A stretch of DNA of 64,000 nucleotides from Caldibacillus thermoamylovorans. GTDB lineage: Bacteria > Bacillota > Bacilli > Bacillales > Caldibacillaceae. Numbering within the stretch: the first letter of the stretch is position 1; each line of letters starts with the position of its first letter. Positions 1 to 9,015 of the stretch are shown piece by piece. The notes beneath the pieces were generated by a model. It saw nothing but the letters and a program-made list of their open reading frames with translations, was not told the DNA's origin and searched no databases. Made by a program: the position numbers and the translations under genes. Where the stretch lies: the NCBI RefSeq assembly GCF_000751775.1, contig NZ_CCRF01000061.1, positions 124,001 to 188,000 on the forward strand, written 5' to 3'.

Positions 1-82
1 ATTCCCGCCTTTTCAATTGATAATGATTTAGAAACCAGCGGATAAATTCTTTTTTCTCATTAACAGAAATAGGAGCGGCCAT
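1..82 (-). CDS. ypiB: YpiB, UPF0302 family protein (5' end only, runs off window)
   Basis: The first 27 codons of a minus-strand gene are present. It begins at ATG 82-80 behind AAGGAGGG, and the rest lies outside the window. The visible N-terminus ([19 protein letters not shown]) matches what I recall of B. subtilis YpiB. YpiB is a conserved Firmicute protein of about 180 aa with no firm biochemical role. It lies 30 nt downstream of ypiA, as in B. subtilis, so the two are probably cotranscribed. The identification rests on the short N-terminus plus synteny. Confidence 0.85.
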   Translation of the reverse strand, partial: MAAPISVNEKKEFIRWFLNHYQLKRRE

Positions 83-112
83 CGACAATCCCTCCTTGTT
101 AAATAAAGTTAA

Positions 113-1378
113 TTACTTACTGTCTGCTTCCAATCTCTCCAAAACATCCAGATACTCAGCATTCGTTGGGTCCATAATTTGCAGTTTATTAAATACTTCG
201 ATAGCTTCATCAAAAATTCCTTCTTCTAACAGAAAAAATCCATAATTTTGTAGAAAGTCACTGTTTTCTTTTAAATATCTATATGCACTACGGTAAGCAT
301 TTAATGCCTCAGAATATTGTTCTTCTTTGTCACAACTGACGGCATAATCCCAGAGAAGATCAGGGTCTTCTTCACCTTCCGCTAACAATGGTTCGACTAA
401 TTGGATAATCTCTTGATATCGTTCCTGTTTTAAATAAAGCTTATTCAAAGTAAGAAGTGCATCGATATACGAAGGATCCAATTCAATTGCATCCAAGAAA
501 AATTTTTCTGCAGATGATTCATCTCCCAGCTTCAAACTGATTTTACCGGCAAAATAATGAAGTTCTCTTTGATAAGGGTTCACTTTTAACCCGGCTGTTG
601 AAATTTGCAAAGCTTTTTCAAGATCCTCGAGATGTTCATAACTTTTGGCAAGCGGCAGATATAAGCTGTGATAATCAGGATCCAGTTCTTTTACTTCGGT
701 TAATTTTTCAATTGCTTTTTCATATAAACCGGCCTGGTAAGCAGTCAACCCGTAACCAAAAAGCACATCGATATCAAGCTTGTCTTCCAATACATGGTCA
801 TAATGATGTATTGCTTTTTCAAATTCTCCTGCTGCCGCATAAGCATCCGCCAGTCGCTGGTGTAAATTGACATGACCGATTTCTTTTGTATCTTTAAGCA
901 GTTGTTCATATTTATAAATCGCTTCAGCAAATTTTCCAATTGAGGCATACAGTTCTGCTAAAGCAAATTGAATGACAGGTTCATCAGGTGCTATTTTTTC
1001 TGCCTGTAAAAGTTTTTGTATACTTACTTCAAAAAGCCCTTGGGAATCATATAAATCCGCTTGTAACAAAAGGGCTTGAGCATAAAATGGGTCTTCCGCG
1101 TTAATTTTTTCCAATGTTGATAAAGCTTCATCTTCCCGATCTAACTGGATAAAGACTTCGGCAACCGCTACCAGTAATTCTCCCTCATCCGGGTAACGGT
1201 CAAGCAAGCGCTGATAAAGAGTCAATGCCTCTTCCAAAAAACCGAGATGGGTTAATTCCTCAGCAAGGGCGTAGATCTCCTCATCACTACCTTTATTTAA
1301 AACTGCATGAAAAATTTTTTCAGCTTCTTTCAATTTTCCTTGCTTCATTAACAGTGTATATTGCTCCGTTTTATTCAT
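113..1378 (-). CDS. ypiA: YpiA, tetratricopeptide-repeat protein
   Basis: This 421-aa protein is built almost entirely of about ten degenerate TPR units, visible as recurring A-x-x-Y-x-x-x-G and L-x-x-x-P-D-x periodicity from residue 5 to 415. It has no signal peptide or membrane segment, so it is a cytoplasmic scaffold type. The length is close to that of B. subtilis YpiA (about 423 aa). The start ATG follows GGAGC with 9 nt spacing. It is followed by ypiB in the conserved order. A specific partner is not known from the sequence. Confidence 0.9.
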   Translation of the reverse strand: MNKTEQYTLLMKQGKLKEAEKIFHAVLNKGSDEEIYALAEELTHLGFLEEALTLYQRLLDRYPDEGELLVAVAEVFIQLDREDEALSTLEKINAEDPFYAQALLLQADLYDSQGLFEVSIQKLLQAEKIAPDEPVIQFALAELYASIGKFAEAIYKYEQLLKDTKEIGHVNLHQRLADAYAAAGEFEKAIHHYDHVLEDKLDIDVLFGYGLTAYQAGLYEKAIEKLTEVKELDPDYHSLYLPLAKSYEHLEDLEKALQISTAGLKVNPYQRELHYFAGKISLKLGDESSAEKFFLDAIELDPSYIDALLTLNKLYLKQERYQEIIQLVEPLLAEGEEDPDLLWDYAVSCDKEEQYSEALNAYRSAYRYLKENSDFLQNYGFFLLEEGIFDEAIEVFNKLQIMDPTNAEYLDVLERLEADSK

Positions 1379-1423
1379 CGAACATTGCTCCTTATGACAA
1401 TAATCAATTACTTTCTTTCTATT

Positions 1424-1561
1424 TTATTTAAGAAAAGCTTTGAATCCAACTTTGAAAACTGCAAATAATCGGCTAAAAGCGACACGTCCTGTTGCAACAC
1501 AGGGGCCATACCAAAGTCCGTAGCCAATCAGACAGCCGTAAATTAAATACAGAAATCTAAT
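1424..1561 (-). other. GC-richer patch: in-frame open tail and/or folded RNA after the amidohydrolase-like gene
   Basis: Directly after the TAA of the upstream gene (1564-1562), the same frame stays open for 45 codons and ends at TAA 1426-1424. The predicted peptide is hydrophobic and coding-like (it contains GYGLWYGPCVATGRVAFSRL), but it has no ATG, GTG or TTG start. The same bases can fold: CGGCT 1470-1474 pairs with AGCCG 1534-1538, and CCTGT 1488-1492 with ACAGG 1499-1503. It could be a decayed gene end, a tail cut off by a premature stop, or a structured 3' UTR. I cannot decide between these. Confidence 0.35.
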
Positions 1562-2446
1562 TTAGCTAAAAAACGACGGACGGTTAATTGTAAATTCTTC
1601 GCCATTCTCCAAATTATAATATATCTTTTCTCCTGCCTTGACAATTTTTCCTTTATGCACCGTAACTGCTAATATGAATTTTTTTTCATCGTTCATGAAC
1701 GAAAAAACAGGATGTTCGTTTCCCGACAAATATAAATTATAGCTTAACTCCCCGCCGGTTTGTAGATAACCTTTCAGCGGATAAATACCGATTTTTTTAA
1801 GGACTTGAAGATGTAACGGTGTTTGTTCAGAAAGCGATTCTTCAATATGGGGTATTTTTTCACGTTGTAATATCGATTGCCATGTTTGGAGTAAATCCTC
1901 TTTTTCTTTTCCGGAGTTTACGATTACCGGTATAAGCGGACTATTGTAAGGAAATAGGGCTTCACGAATCCATCCCCATGGAATTTTGTACAACTCTCGT
2001 TTATCGTTAAATTCAATAAATATCGCCGGTATTTTCTTTCTCTTGCATTTTAAGACAAATGGAACAGTAAAATCTTTAATGGGAATCTTTACAGCAATTG
2101 TATAGTCTAAAGGGCTGTTTTTATAAAAGTTCCTTACCTCTTCTATCGCTTGATCAAGTTCATTCACATTTTTTATATAGGCGGAAACGAGAACAGTGGT
2201 GCAACCTTTTGCCAAATACCGGGAGATCATATATTGCTCAATTGTAGTATCTTTATCTTGCGGAACACCATCGGCATAAAATACTGAAGTTGAAGTCATA
2301 ATGAAATCTTTTGCGGACATTTTCATGTATAAGTATTTAGGAAAATTGGGCTGAACGGATAAAATTTTCCCGTTATCAACTAACAGAGAAGTTGTAATAA
2401 GCTGATTTTGCTTATACAAATTGGCATTTTCAATAATATATGTCAT
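1562..2446 (-). CDS. Amidohydrolase-like protein of unknown function, metal motif missing
   Basis: This 294-aa protein starts at ATG 2446 behind GGAGGTGG; an earlier in-frame ATG at 2503 has no such site. The N-terminal strand pattern (IIENANLY...LLVDNGKILSV) and the later AKGCTTVLVSAY segment resemble the composite beta domain and early barrel of amidohydrolases and N-acetylglucosamine-6-phosphate deacetylases. Where family members carry the HxH metal pair after the FI strand, this protein reads FIMTSTSVFYADG with no histidines. It is also shorter than catalytic members. I infer a non-catalytic relative; no function can be assigned. It sits between cheR and ypiA, where I would expect the aroB/trp-type genes in B. 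subtilis. Confidence 0.6.
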   Translation of the reverse strand: MTYIIENANLYKQNQLITTSLLVDNGKILSVQPNFPKYLYMKMSAKDFIMTSTSVFYADGVPQDKDTTIEQYMISRYLAKGCTTVLVSAYIKNVNELDQAIEEVRNFYKNSPLDYTIAVKIPIKDFTVPFVLKCKRKKIPAIFIEFNDKRELYKIPWGWIREALFPYNSPLIPVIVNSGKEKEDLLQTWQSILQREKIPHIEESLSEQTPLHLQVLKKIGIYPLKGYLQTGGELSYNLYLSGNEHPVFSFMNDEKKFILAVTVHKGKIVKAGEKIYYNLENGEEFTINRPSFFS

Positions 2447-2613
2447 AAAACCACCTCCAATGGTCTTATGACAAGCTATGAACATGAAAATGATTTTATT
2501 CAAATTTTTTTGCTAAAAGTGATTACATATCCATTACATATTAATTACTCTTTTGTAACAAGTTATCATTTTCACAAGGTAATTTCCAGTTTTATATACT
2601 CTAGAAAAGTTTG

Positions 2614-2641
2614 AAGAAACTCGGCGTTCACCGAGTTTTCT

Positions 2642-2643
<2 letters not shown>
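2614..2643 (-). terminator. cheR terminator, member of the ACTCGGC hairpin repeat family
   Basis: GAAACTCGG (2616-2624) pairs with CCGAGTTTT (2631-2639). On the minus strand the hairpin begins about at the cheR stop and ends in an AT-rich run (GAGTTTCTTC), so the U-tract is weak. The stem belongs to the same family as hairpins at 4211, 16628, 55141 and 56641. Confidence 0.6.
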
Positions 2644-3418
<775 letters not shown>

Positions 3419-3475
3419 TCATTCTTCCTCGTTTCTAAACCACCAGACAATTCTTAGCGAATGATTTCTGATTTC

Positions 3476-3632
3476 ATAAAGTGAAACTTCCATCAGCGGT
3501 GGTTTTGTTCATCCACCACTAATGGTTAGTTGAACTAATCGGACCTTTACGGGTAGCTCGTTCCCCACCTATCTTCTTTGTAAACTAGAAAATCTTGAGA
3601 TAGGGGTGTTTCTACCCGTTAAGGTGGGATAT
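3476..3632. repeat. Structured interspersed element, copy A (R1 family)
   Basis: An element of about 155 bp begins GTGAAACTTCCATCAGCGG and ends ACCCGTTAAGGTGGG. The 5' hairpin arms CCATCAGCGGTGG and CCACCACTAATGG pair at 11 of 13 positions. Downstream, ACGGGTAG (3549-3556) is complementary to CTACCCGT (3612-3619), and CCTATCTT and GAGATAGG pair inside that stem. Related copies lie at 8070, 47718 and 62941, with a junction fragment at 35836. It sits in the ndk-cheR gap and contains no gene. Confidence 0.8.
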
Positions 3633-3663
3633 AACGGAAACAGACTGGTGAAGGGATTTCTCG

Positions 3664-3688
3664 ACTAACCTAGTGTTATAAGGTTAGC
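3664..3688 (-). other. Hairpin just after ndk
   Basis: CTAACCT and AGGTTAG form a 7-bp stem right after the ndk stop codon. No U-tract follows, so it may stabilise the ndk 3' end rather than terminate transcription. Confidence 0.35.
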
Positions 3689-3689
3689 A

Positions 3690-4139
3690 TTAATAAATCC
3701 ATCCATCAACTGTTCTTGTATATTCAACCAATTCTTCTTCTTTGAAAAATAAGGAAATTTCCCGTTTTGCACTTTCCAATGAATCAGAGCCGTGGATGAT
3801 ATTTTTACCAACCGTCACACCATAATCGCCACGAATTGTTCCCGGTAACGCATCTTTCGGATTCGTAGCACCCATCATTTGGCGAGCCGTTGCAATAACA
3901 TTTTCACCTTGCCAAACCATGGCGAATACAGGTCCTGAAGTGATAAATGAAACCAACTCATCGTAGAAAGGTTTTCCTTTATGTTCACCATAATGTTGTT
4001 CTGCCACACTGGTTGGGATTTGCATAAGTTTTGCTCCAACCAATTGAAAACCCTTCCTTTCAAATCTGGAAACAATTTCTCCAATTAATCCTCTTTGTAC
4101 TCCGTCCGGTTTTACCATTAAAAATGTTTTCTCCATCAT
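3690..4139 (-). CDS. ndk: Nucleoside diphosphate kinase
   Basis: This 149-aa cytoplasmic enzyme transfers the gamma phosphate between nucleoside tri- and diphosphates through a phosphohistidine. The hallmark NIIHGSDS with the catalytic His is near residue 116. [10 protein letters not shown] is at the N-terminus and [17 protein letters not shown] precedes the C-terminal WIY. The start chosen is MMEKTF, as in B. subtilis, behind GGAGAGAG; an ATG five codons further upstream overlaps that site. It lies between hepT and cheR as in B. subtilis, but repeat DNA separates it from both. Confidence 0.96.
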   Translation of the reverse strand: MMEKTFLMVKPDGVQRGLIGEIVSRFERKGFQLVGAKLMQIPTSVAEQHYGEHKGKPFYDELVSFITSGPVFAMVWQGENVIATARQMMGATNPKDALPGTIRGDYGVTVGKNIIHGSDSLESAKREISLFFKEEELVEYTRTVDGWIY

Positions 4140-4210
4140 TCTCTCTCCATCCATTCGTAGCGTTAATAGTTTTCCAAAAACATATTATCATCTGTTTTCA
4201 TTGTTTGCAA

Positions 4211-4264
4211 ATAAAGAAAACTCGGCGACTGCCGAGCCTTTAGGCGAGAGCAGAGCCGTAGTTG
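4211..4264. repeat. ACTCGGC repeat with extended module (R2, forward copy)
   Basis: It starts with AAAGAAAACTCGGCGACT and the hairpin CTCGGC-GACT-GCCGAG (4221-4236). It continues with CCTTTAGGCGAGAGCAGAGC and CGTAGTT. The whole module of about 50 nt recurs in inverted orientation at 56619-56670. It lies between ndk and hepT. Further shared pieces (GGAAATTTATACTTTC, TTAACGTATAAG and AGTGCAG, about 4318-4355) also recur near 56520-56575 and 35883-35980, so the surrounding 160 nt is a repeat mosaic without a gene. Confidence 0.75.
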
Positions 4265-4374
4265 CACTTATACTTAATTCTTAAAATTTCCAACTACGTC
4301 GAATTCGCTTCTTTGCTGGAAATTTATACTTTCTTAACGTATAAGAAAAGTGCAGAGCGCCCTCTAGAATGCTG

Positions 4375-5337
4375 TCAAAAATTTCGTTTTCCGATGAATT
4401 TTAACATGGTTCCTAATAATTTTTTTGTCGGATTTGGTGGTAAATCATTCAATACTTGATTTGCTTTTTGCAAATATAAGTTACTAATTTGCATCGCTTT
4501 ATTGATCGCACCCGTATTTTTTATTAATTCAATGATTGCAGACAGTTCATCACTATCCATATATTCGTTCACTTTTTCAATCTGGGATTTTACATCGGGA
4601 TTTTTTATGGCAAGAAGGACCGGCAGAGTAATATTCCCTTGCAACAAATCTTCTCCGGCAGGTTTACCCAACTTTGCTTCGGTTGAAGTAAAATCTAATA
4701 TATCGTCTGTAATTTGGAACGCCATGCCTGCATAATAACCGAACTTTGCCAGTTTGATATGAACATCTCGTGGTACGTCAGCGGCAATTCCTCCAAGTTG
4801 ACAACTGGCTGCAATTAAAAGTGCCGTTTTTCGTTTAATTCGGCGAAAATAATTTGTAATCGTTTGTTCAAAATTATACTTATCCCGAATTTGTTCGATT
4901 TCCCCAATACTCAACTCTACCATCGTCTTTGATAATATTTTATGGGCTTCTACATTATTTAAGCTAGTTATGATTTCTAAAGCACGTGCCAATATGTAAT
5001 CACCGGTATACATGGAAATTTTGTTATCCCATTTCGCTTTAACGGTTGGTCGACCTCTTCTGGTATAAGCATCATCTATCACATCATCATGGATTAATGA
5101 GGCCATATGTATTAATTCAAGACTGACAGCAACATCTTTAACAATTTGAAAATTATAGTTTCCAAATTTGGCTGATAACAATACAAAAACGGGACGGATT
5201 CTCTTTCCCCCCGCCTGCAAATAATGCAAGGAAGATTCTTTTAACAGCTGCGAATGTGCATCCAATACGTATTCCAATTCATTTTCAATCTTTTTTAAAT
5301 CATTATTTAATATTGTATATACCGTTTTATAGTTCAT
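4375..5337 (-). CDS. hepT: Heptaprenyl diphosphate synthase component II
   Basis: This is the catalytic trans-prenyltransferase subunit of 320 aa. It elongates farnesyl diphosphate with isopentenyl diphosphate to make the C35 side chain of menaquinone-7, together with HepS. It shows the two aspartate-rich motifs (HDDVIDD near residue 84 and DDILDF near 215), LLQAGGKRIRPVF for substrate binding, and GKPAGEDLLQGN. The ATG at 5337 is preferred because GGGTGG is spaced for it; the in-frame GTG three codons upstream overlaps that site. It is last in the hepS-menG-hepT unit. Confidence 0.95.
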   Translation of the reverse strand: MNYKTVYTILNNDLKKIENELEYVLDAHSQLLKESSLHYLQAGGKRIRPVFVLLSAKFGNYNFQIVKDVAVSLELIHMASLIHDDVIDDAYTRRGRPTVKAKWDNKISMYTGDYILARALEIITSLNNVEAHKILSKTMVELSIGEIEQIRDKYNFEQTITNYFRRIKRKTALLIAASCQLGGIAADVPRDVHIKLAKFGYYAGMAFQITDDILDFTSTEAKLGKPAGEDLLQGNITLPVLLAIKNPDVKSQIEKVNEYMDSDELSAIIELIKNTGAINKAMQISNLYLQKANQVLNDLPPNPTKKLLGTMLKFIGKRNF

Positions 5338-5362
5338 ATGTACCACCCAGCTTGACTAAAGC

Positions 5363-6073
5363 CTACTCCAGCCCTTTATATCCTAAGTGTAAAGCTGCAA
5401 CTCCGCCAAAATATTTTTTATAGGTTACATGATCAAATCCCGCCGCTTCAAACATCGACGCCAATTTTTTCGCATCCGGAAACGCTCTTGCCGATTCTTG
5501 CAACCACGAATACTCTTGATAGCTTTTGGCAAACAACTTCCCGAATAGCGGCATAATGTAATGAAAATAAAAATAATATATTTGTCTGAAACCGAACATT
5601 GTCGGTTGGGAAGTTTCAAGGCAGGCAACGACTCCCCCCGGCTTTAAAACCCGGTACATCTCCCGGAGAACCTGCATATAATCAGGGACATTTCTAAGGC
5701 CAAATCCAATCGTGACGTATTCAAAACTGTTATCGGGAAATGGTAGTTCCATTGCATTTCCTTGAACGAGTTTGGCATTATGAATATGTTCTTTGACTAG
5801 CTTTTCCCTTCCAACTTTTAACATATTTTCACTGAAATCGAGTCCTACGACTTCCCCGTTTTCCCCGATTGCCTTGCTCATTGCAATCGTCCAGTCAGCA
5901 GTACCACAGCAAACATCCAGCGCCTTTTTCCCCTTCTGAACGTTCATCTGTTTCATCGTATCTTTCCGCCAGCGAATATGTTGCCTAAAACTAATAATCG
6001 AGTTCATCTTGTCATATTGTTGATAGATATTTTCAAACACCCGGTGAACTTTTTCTTCTTTCGATTGTTCCAT
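5363..6073 (-). CDS. menG: Demethylmenaquinone methyltransferase
   Basis: This 236-aa class I SAM methyltransferase performs the last step of menaquinone synthesis. The SAM motif [15 protein letters not shown] is near residue 50, [11 protein letters not shown] follows, and the UbiE signature FGLRNVPDY plus [11 protein letters not shown] are near 120-145. It lies between hepS and hepT with gaps under 30 nt, so the menaquinone tail and ring methylation genes are one transcription unit, as in B. subtilis (also called menH or ubiE). The start follows AAAGGGAG. Confidence 0.95.
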   Translation of the reverse strand: MEQSKEEKVHRVFENIYQQYDKMNSIISFRQHIRWRKDTMKQMNVQKGKKALDVCCGTADWTIAMSKAIGENGEVVGLDFSENMLKVGREKLVKEHIHNAKLVQGNAMELPFPDNSFEYVTIGFGLRNVPDYMQVLREMYRVLKPGGVVACLETSQPTMFGFRQIYYFYFHYIMPLFGKLFAKSYQEYSWLQESARAFPDAKKLASMFEAAGFDHVTYKKYFGGVAALHLGYKGLE

Positions 6074-6101
6074 CTACAACGACTCCCTTTACCGGTCAAT
6101 T

Positions 6102-6869
6102 TCAAGAAATGAAGGTAGAATTGACATTATTTTTATTGAACGCAATCAACTCAAGAAAATCTTCAATTAAGGATGGTTCTTTCACCATTTCGATAAGTTG
6201 GCTGTACATGGAATCTATATACGCATCGATTTGTTTTCCTACAAAGCGATTCAATTTTTCACCTTTTAAGTTGCTATATTCTAGCAAATCATTTTCCTTA
6301 ATGTAATTCATGTACTTTTCTTTTTCTTTAATGATTTGGTTAATATGTAACCAATTGCTTGATAGCAGTTCTGAAATCGGATGATGAAAATAGCGGGCCA
6401 ATTTTTGATAAATAGCCGTTTCTTTCTTCATCATGCAAGACATATATTCCTCAAAAGAATGCACTTCTTTGTTATAAATACGAATTTTGTTTTCGTTAAC
6501 AATTTTAATCCCTTCCGCAAGATTGCGGATCATTTGGATATTTGGTAAATGAGACAAAGAGTAATAATATAAACCGCTATAAAAATCACCCGCAAGCACG
6601 GTTAATTGACGCTTTTTATGCTGCATGTATTCATCATCATTTTTAACAAGATCATGGGTATCAAGGGCAATTTGAATAAACATCACTGAAGTAGCATATG
6701 TTTCAAACTGAGCTCTCGGCAAATCTTGAAAACGTAAGATGGATAAGAGTAAGTAGAGTTTATCATTATCAATCTCCGGCAGTTCCAATTGACTAGATAA
6801 AAATGAATGATGAATTTTGTTATATATTTTTTCTTTCATCTCCGTAATATACTTTTTCGAAAATTGCAC
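6102..6869 (-). CDS. hepS: Heptaprenyl diphosphate synthase component I
   Basis: This is the small non-catalytic subunit (255 aa) of the two-component heptaprenyl diphosphate synthase; it determines product length with HepT. The family signature is visible as IQIALDTHDLV near residue 70 and VLAGDFYSGLYYY near 95. It lacks the DDxxD motifs, as expected. The start is GTG at 6869 behind GAGGGTGG. The family is poorly conserved, but the motifs and position upstream of menG-hepT make the call secure. Confidence 0.92.
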   Translation of the reverse strand: MQFSKKYITEMKEKIYNKIHHSFLSSQLELPEIDNDKLYLLLSILRFQDLPRAQFETYATSVMFIQIALDTHDLVKNDDEYMQHKKRQLTVLAGDFYSGLYYYSLSHLPNIQMIRNLAEGIKIVNENKIRIYNKEVHSFEEYMSCMMKKETAIYQKLARYFHHPISELLSSNWLHINQIIKEKEKYMNYIKENDLLEYSNLKGEKLNRFVGKQIDAYIDSMYSQLIEMVKEPSLIEDFLELIAFNKNNVNSTFIS

Positions 6870-7117
6870 AAAACCACCCTCAAATACCGTTCTTGTTTAA
6901 TATTGGTTCATTGATTTAAAATTTTTGTATCCATGCAAATAACCTGATTTGTTCTGATTGAAGCGAGCACAAAGCTAATTTTCCATTTTTGCAATCATCA
7001 TTTTGTCAAAAGTTTCTTTACTACTTTTAAACCCGAAAAGTAAACTATCACAATTATATCACAAGTTTTTCCGTTTTTTGAAAGGCATTTTATATTATTC
7101 GAAACACAAAAGAGTGT

Positions 7118-7348
7118 TTATTTACTGTCACTGAAAACTTCGCCATAAGCTGAAATGATTTGAGATTTACCGCGAACTTTTATCGCTGAAGTATGATCCG
7201 TAAATTGTGCGATCATTACTTCCCCTTTATCCAACTTTTCTGAATGGTGGAAGCGTGTGTCTTGCCCCCTGGTTAACCCGATAACGTTTACCCCATCATC
7301 CAATGCCTTGATGATTACATAATCATTTGTGATTGTATGCTTATCCAT
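7118..7348 (-). CDS. mtrB: Tryptophan RNA-binding attenuation protein (TRAP)
   Basis: This 76-aa subunit forms an 11-mer ring. With bound tryptophan it wraps (G/U)AG repeats in trp leader RNA. Typical segments are present: [30 protein letters not shown] with RNA-contacting Lys residues, and [12 protein letters not shown]. It follows folE by 19 nt with a clear AAGGGGGC site, the conserved mtrAB pair. No trp operon is in this window, so the targets lie elsewhere. Confidence 0.96.
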   Translation of the reverse strand: MDKHTITNDYVIIKALDDGVNVIGLTRGQDTRFHHSEKLDKGEVMIAQFTDHTSAIKVRGKSQIISAYGEVFSDSK

Positions 7349-7367
7349 ACCAAAGCCCCCTTGAAAG

Positions 7368-7931
7368 TTATTTAATCAAAGACAAGACTTCTTTTCTTTT
7401 TTCTGCATCTGTATCAAAACAACCTCTTGCTACTGTTGTCACCGTCTTTGAACCCGGTTTTTTTACCCCGCGCATTGTCATGCACATATGCTCTGCTTCA
7501 ACAACGACCATAACCCCCAATGGGTCCAGTTTTTCCATTATGCTGTCAGCAACTAAGCGAGTAATTCTTTCTTGGAGTTGCGGCCTTTTGGCAACCGCTT
7601 CAACAGCTCTTGCCAGTTTGCTTAATCCGGTAATTTTCCCGTTTCTTGGGATATAGGCAACATGTACATGTCCGAAGAACGGAACAAGATGATGTTCACA
7701 CATTGAATAAAACGGTATATCTTTAACGAGGACAAGCTCCTCAGTTTCTTCGTGAAAAACTGTATTAAAGTATTCTCTCGGATCTATATTAAGCCCATGA
7801 AACATCTCTGCATACATTTTTGCAACTCGTTTTGGCGTGTCTAGTAAGCCTTCACGATTCGGATCTTCACCTATTCCCTCAAGGATAAGACGAACCCCTT
7901 TTTCAATTTGTTCCAGATTCATCTCTTTCAT
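7368..7931 (-). CDS. folE: GTP cyclohydrolase I (FolE/MtrA)
   Basis: This 187-aa enzyme converts GTP to dihydroneopterin triphosphate, the first step of folate synthesis. Zn-site and catalytic segments are visible: [12 protein letters not shown] near residue 75 with Cys and two His, and [12 protein letters not shown] near 148 with the second Cys. The start ATG at 7931 follows GGGAGGAA; in-frame sequence further upstream is not coding-like. It is first in the folE-mtrB pair. Repeat element R1-B lies upstream. Confidence 0.96.
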   Translation of the reverse strand: MKEMNLEQIEKGVRLILEGIGEDPNREGLLDTPKRVAKMYAEMFHGLNIDPREYFNTVFHEETEELVLVKDIPFYSMCEHHLVPFFGHVHVAYIPRNGKITGLSKLARAVEAVAKRPQLQERITRLVADSIMEKLDPLGVMVVVEAEHMCMTMRGVKKPGSKTVTTVARGCFDTDAEKRKEVLSLIK

Positions 7932-8069
7932 CGTATGTTCCTCCCTATATGAACTGCAAATTCCTGATAGATTATAATTAAAACAAAACAATATTTAATT
8001 TTAATCTATTTCATATTAGCACATTGGAACATATGGGGCAAAAAAGAAAGACCGTAAAAAAACGCTTAA

Positions 8070-8225
8070 TAAAGTGAAACTTCCATCAGTGGGGCTCTAA
8101 CCCACTGATGGTTAGTTGAACCAATCGGGCACTTACGGGCACTTAGGGGTAGCCCGTCCTTATCTATCTTCTTTGTAAATTCGAAAATCTTGAGATGGAG
8201 GTCTTGACTCGCCGTTAAGGTGGGA
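8070..8225. repeat. Structured interspersed element, copy B (R1 family)
   Basis: This is the best-preserved R1 hairpin: CCATCAGTGGG and CCCACTGATGG pair perfectly over 11 bp with a 7-nt loop, 8083-8111. It is followed by the conserved GGTTAGTTGAACCAATCGG and the inner CTATCTTCTTTGTAAA core, and it ends CGTTAAGGTGGG. It fills most of the 369-bp folE-hbs gap; the rest is the hbs terminator and short AT-rich sequence. Confidence 0.8.
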
Positions 8226-8237
8226 AAAATTCCGTGG

Positions 8238-8279
8238 AAAAACGAAAGGACCTGTATATGTAATCACATACAGATCCAT
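8238..8279 (-). terminator. hbs terminator
   Basis: On the minus strand GGATCTGTATGT pairs with ACATATACAGGTCC around a short loop, and the hairpin is followed by TTTCGTTTTT. It lies 20-60 nt after the hbs stop codon. Confidence 0.8.
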
Positions 8280-8300
8280 TTAAATTACAATTTTATGTAA

Positions 8301-8573
8301 TTATTTGACTGCTTCTTTAAGAGCTTTCCCAGGTTTGAATGCAGGAACTTTACTTGCTGCGATTTCAATTTCTTCACCGGTTTGCGGGTTCCGACCTTTA
8401 CGAGCAGAACGTTCACGAACCTCGAAATTACCAAATCCGATTAGTTGGACTTTATCGCCTTCTTTTAAAGCATTTAGAATTGAGTCAAAAACAGCATCAA
8501 CTGCTTTCGCCGCATCTTTTTTAGAAAGTTCAGCAGCTTCTGCAACTGCGCTTACTAATTCAGTTTTGTTCAT
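8301..8573 (-). CDS. hbs: DNA-binding protein HU
   Basis: This is the 90-aa histone-like protein that bends and compacts the nucleoid. It starts [12 protein letters not shown]. The DNA-intercalating arm signature [20 protein letters not shown] is at residues 46-65, and it ends in [15 protein letters not shown] 8573 follows GGAGGAGGTG. It is monocistronic, between its own promoter and a strong terminator, downstream of spoIVA as in B. subtilis. Confidence 0.97.
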   Translation of the reverse strand: MNKTELVSAVAEAAELSKKDAAKAVDAVFDSILNALKEGDKVQLIGFGNFEVRERSARKGRNPQTGEEIEIAASKVPAFKPGKALKEAVK

Positions 8574-8688
8574 GCCATTCACCTCCTCCCAATAAAGTGG
8601 TGCAATATATGGATTGCAACTCATTTTTAAAATTATACTTGTTCTTTTTTCCATAATCGGAAAGTGAAACAAGAACAATTCTGTTAAA

Positions 8689-8717
8689 AGATTATCACAA
8701 CATTTCTATCATAGCAA
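8689..8717 (-). promoter_or_regulatory. Candidate sigma-A promoter for hbs
   Basis: On the minus strand TTGCTA (8717-8712) and TAATCT (8694-8689) are separated by 17 nt. Each matches the sigma-A consensus at four positions. It would give a leader of about 110 nt for hbs. Confidence 0.4.
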
Positions 8718-9015
8718 GGTTTAATCAGAAAACAAACCAAATTTTTCTAGCTTTAATCAATTTTCTTGTCTAAGGTTCATTTTATATCATGTAAAGTAGG
8801 TTATTTATATCCTTTTGCCCGTAAAGTAACACGAATAAAGTTCCTTCATTTAGACGGTCTATATTCACTTTTTCCACTTTTTTGTCATTTTAAACATAAA
8901 ATACATTTTCGTTTACCTTCGTTTACAGAAATTAACGTCGGGCGTGCAGAACTAGACAATAAACTTGCCTATAGACTAGTCACCCGTATTTTTTATTTTC
9001 ATTCATATTCCACGA
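8718..9015. other. Gene-free stretch between hbs promoter and spoIVA terminator
   Basis: No convincing gene is seen on either strand. One foldable block lies at about 8937-8995. On the minus strand CGGGTG pairs with CGCCCG, and inside it ACTAG pairs with CTAGT around a 20-nt loop. The remainder is AT-rich with no recognised site. Confidence 0.3.

Noticed and set aside
598-870. Plus-strand open frame of 90 codons inside ypiA
   Set aside because: Antisense to a well-conserved TPR gene, no ribosome-binding site and unnatural composition.
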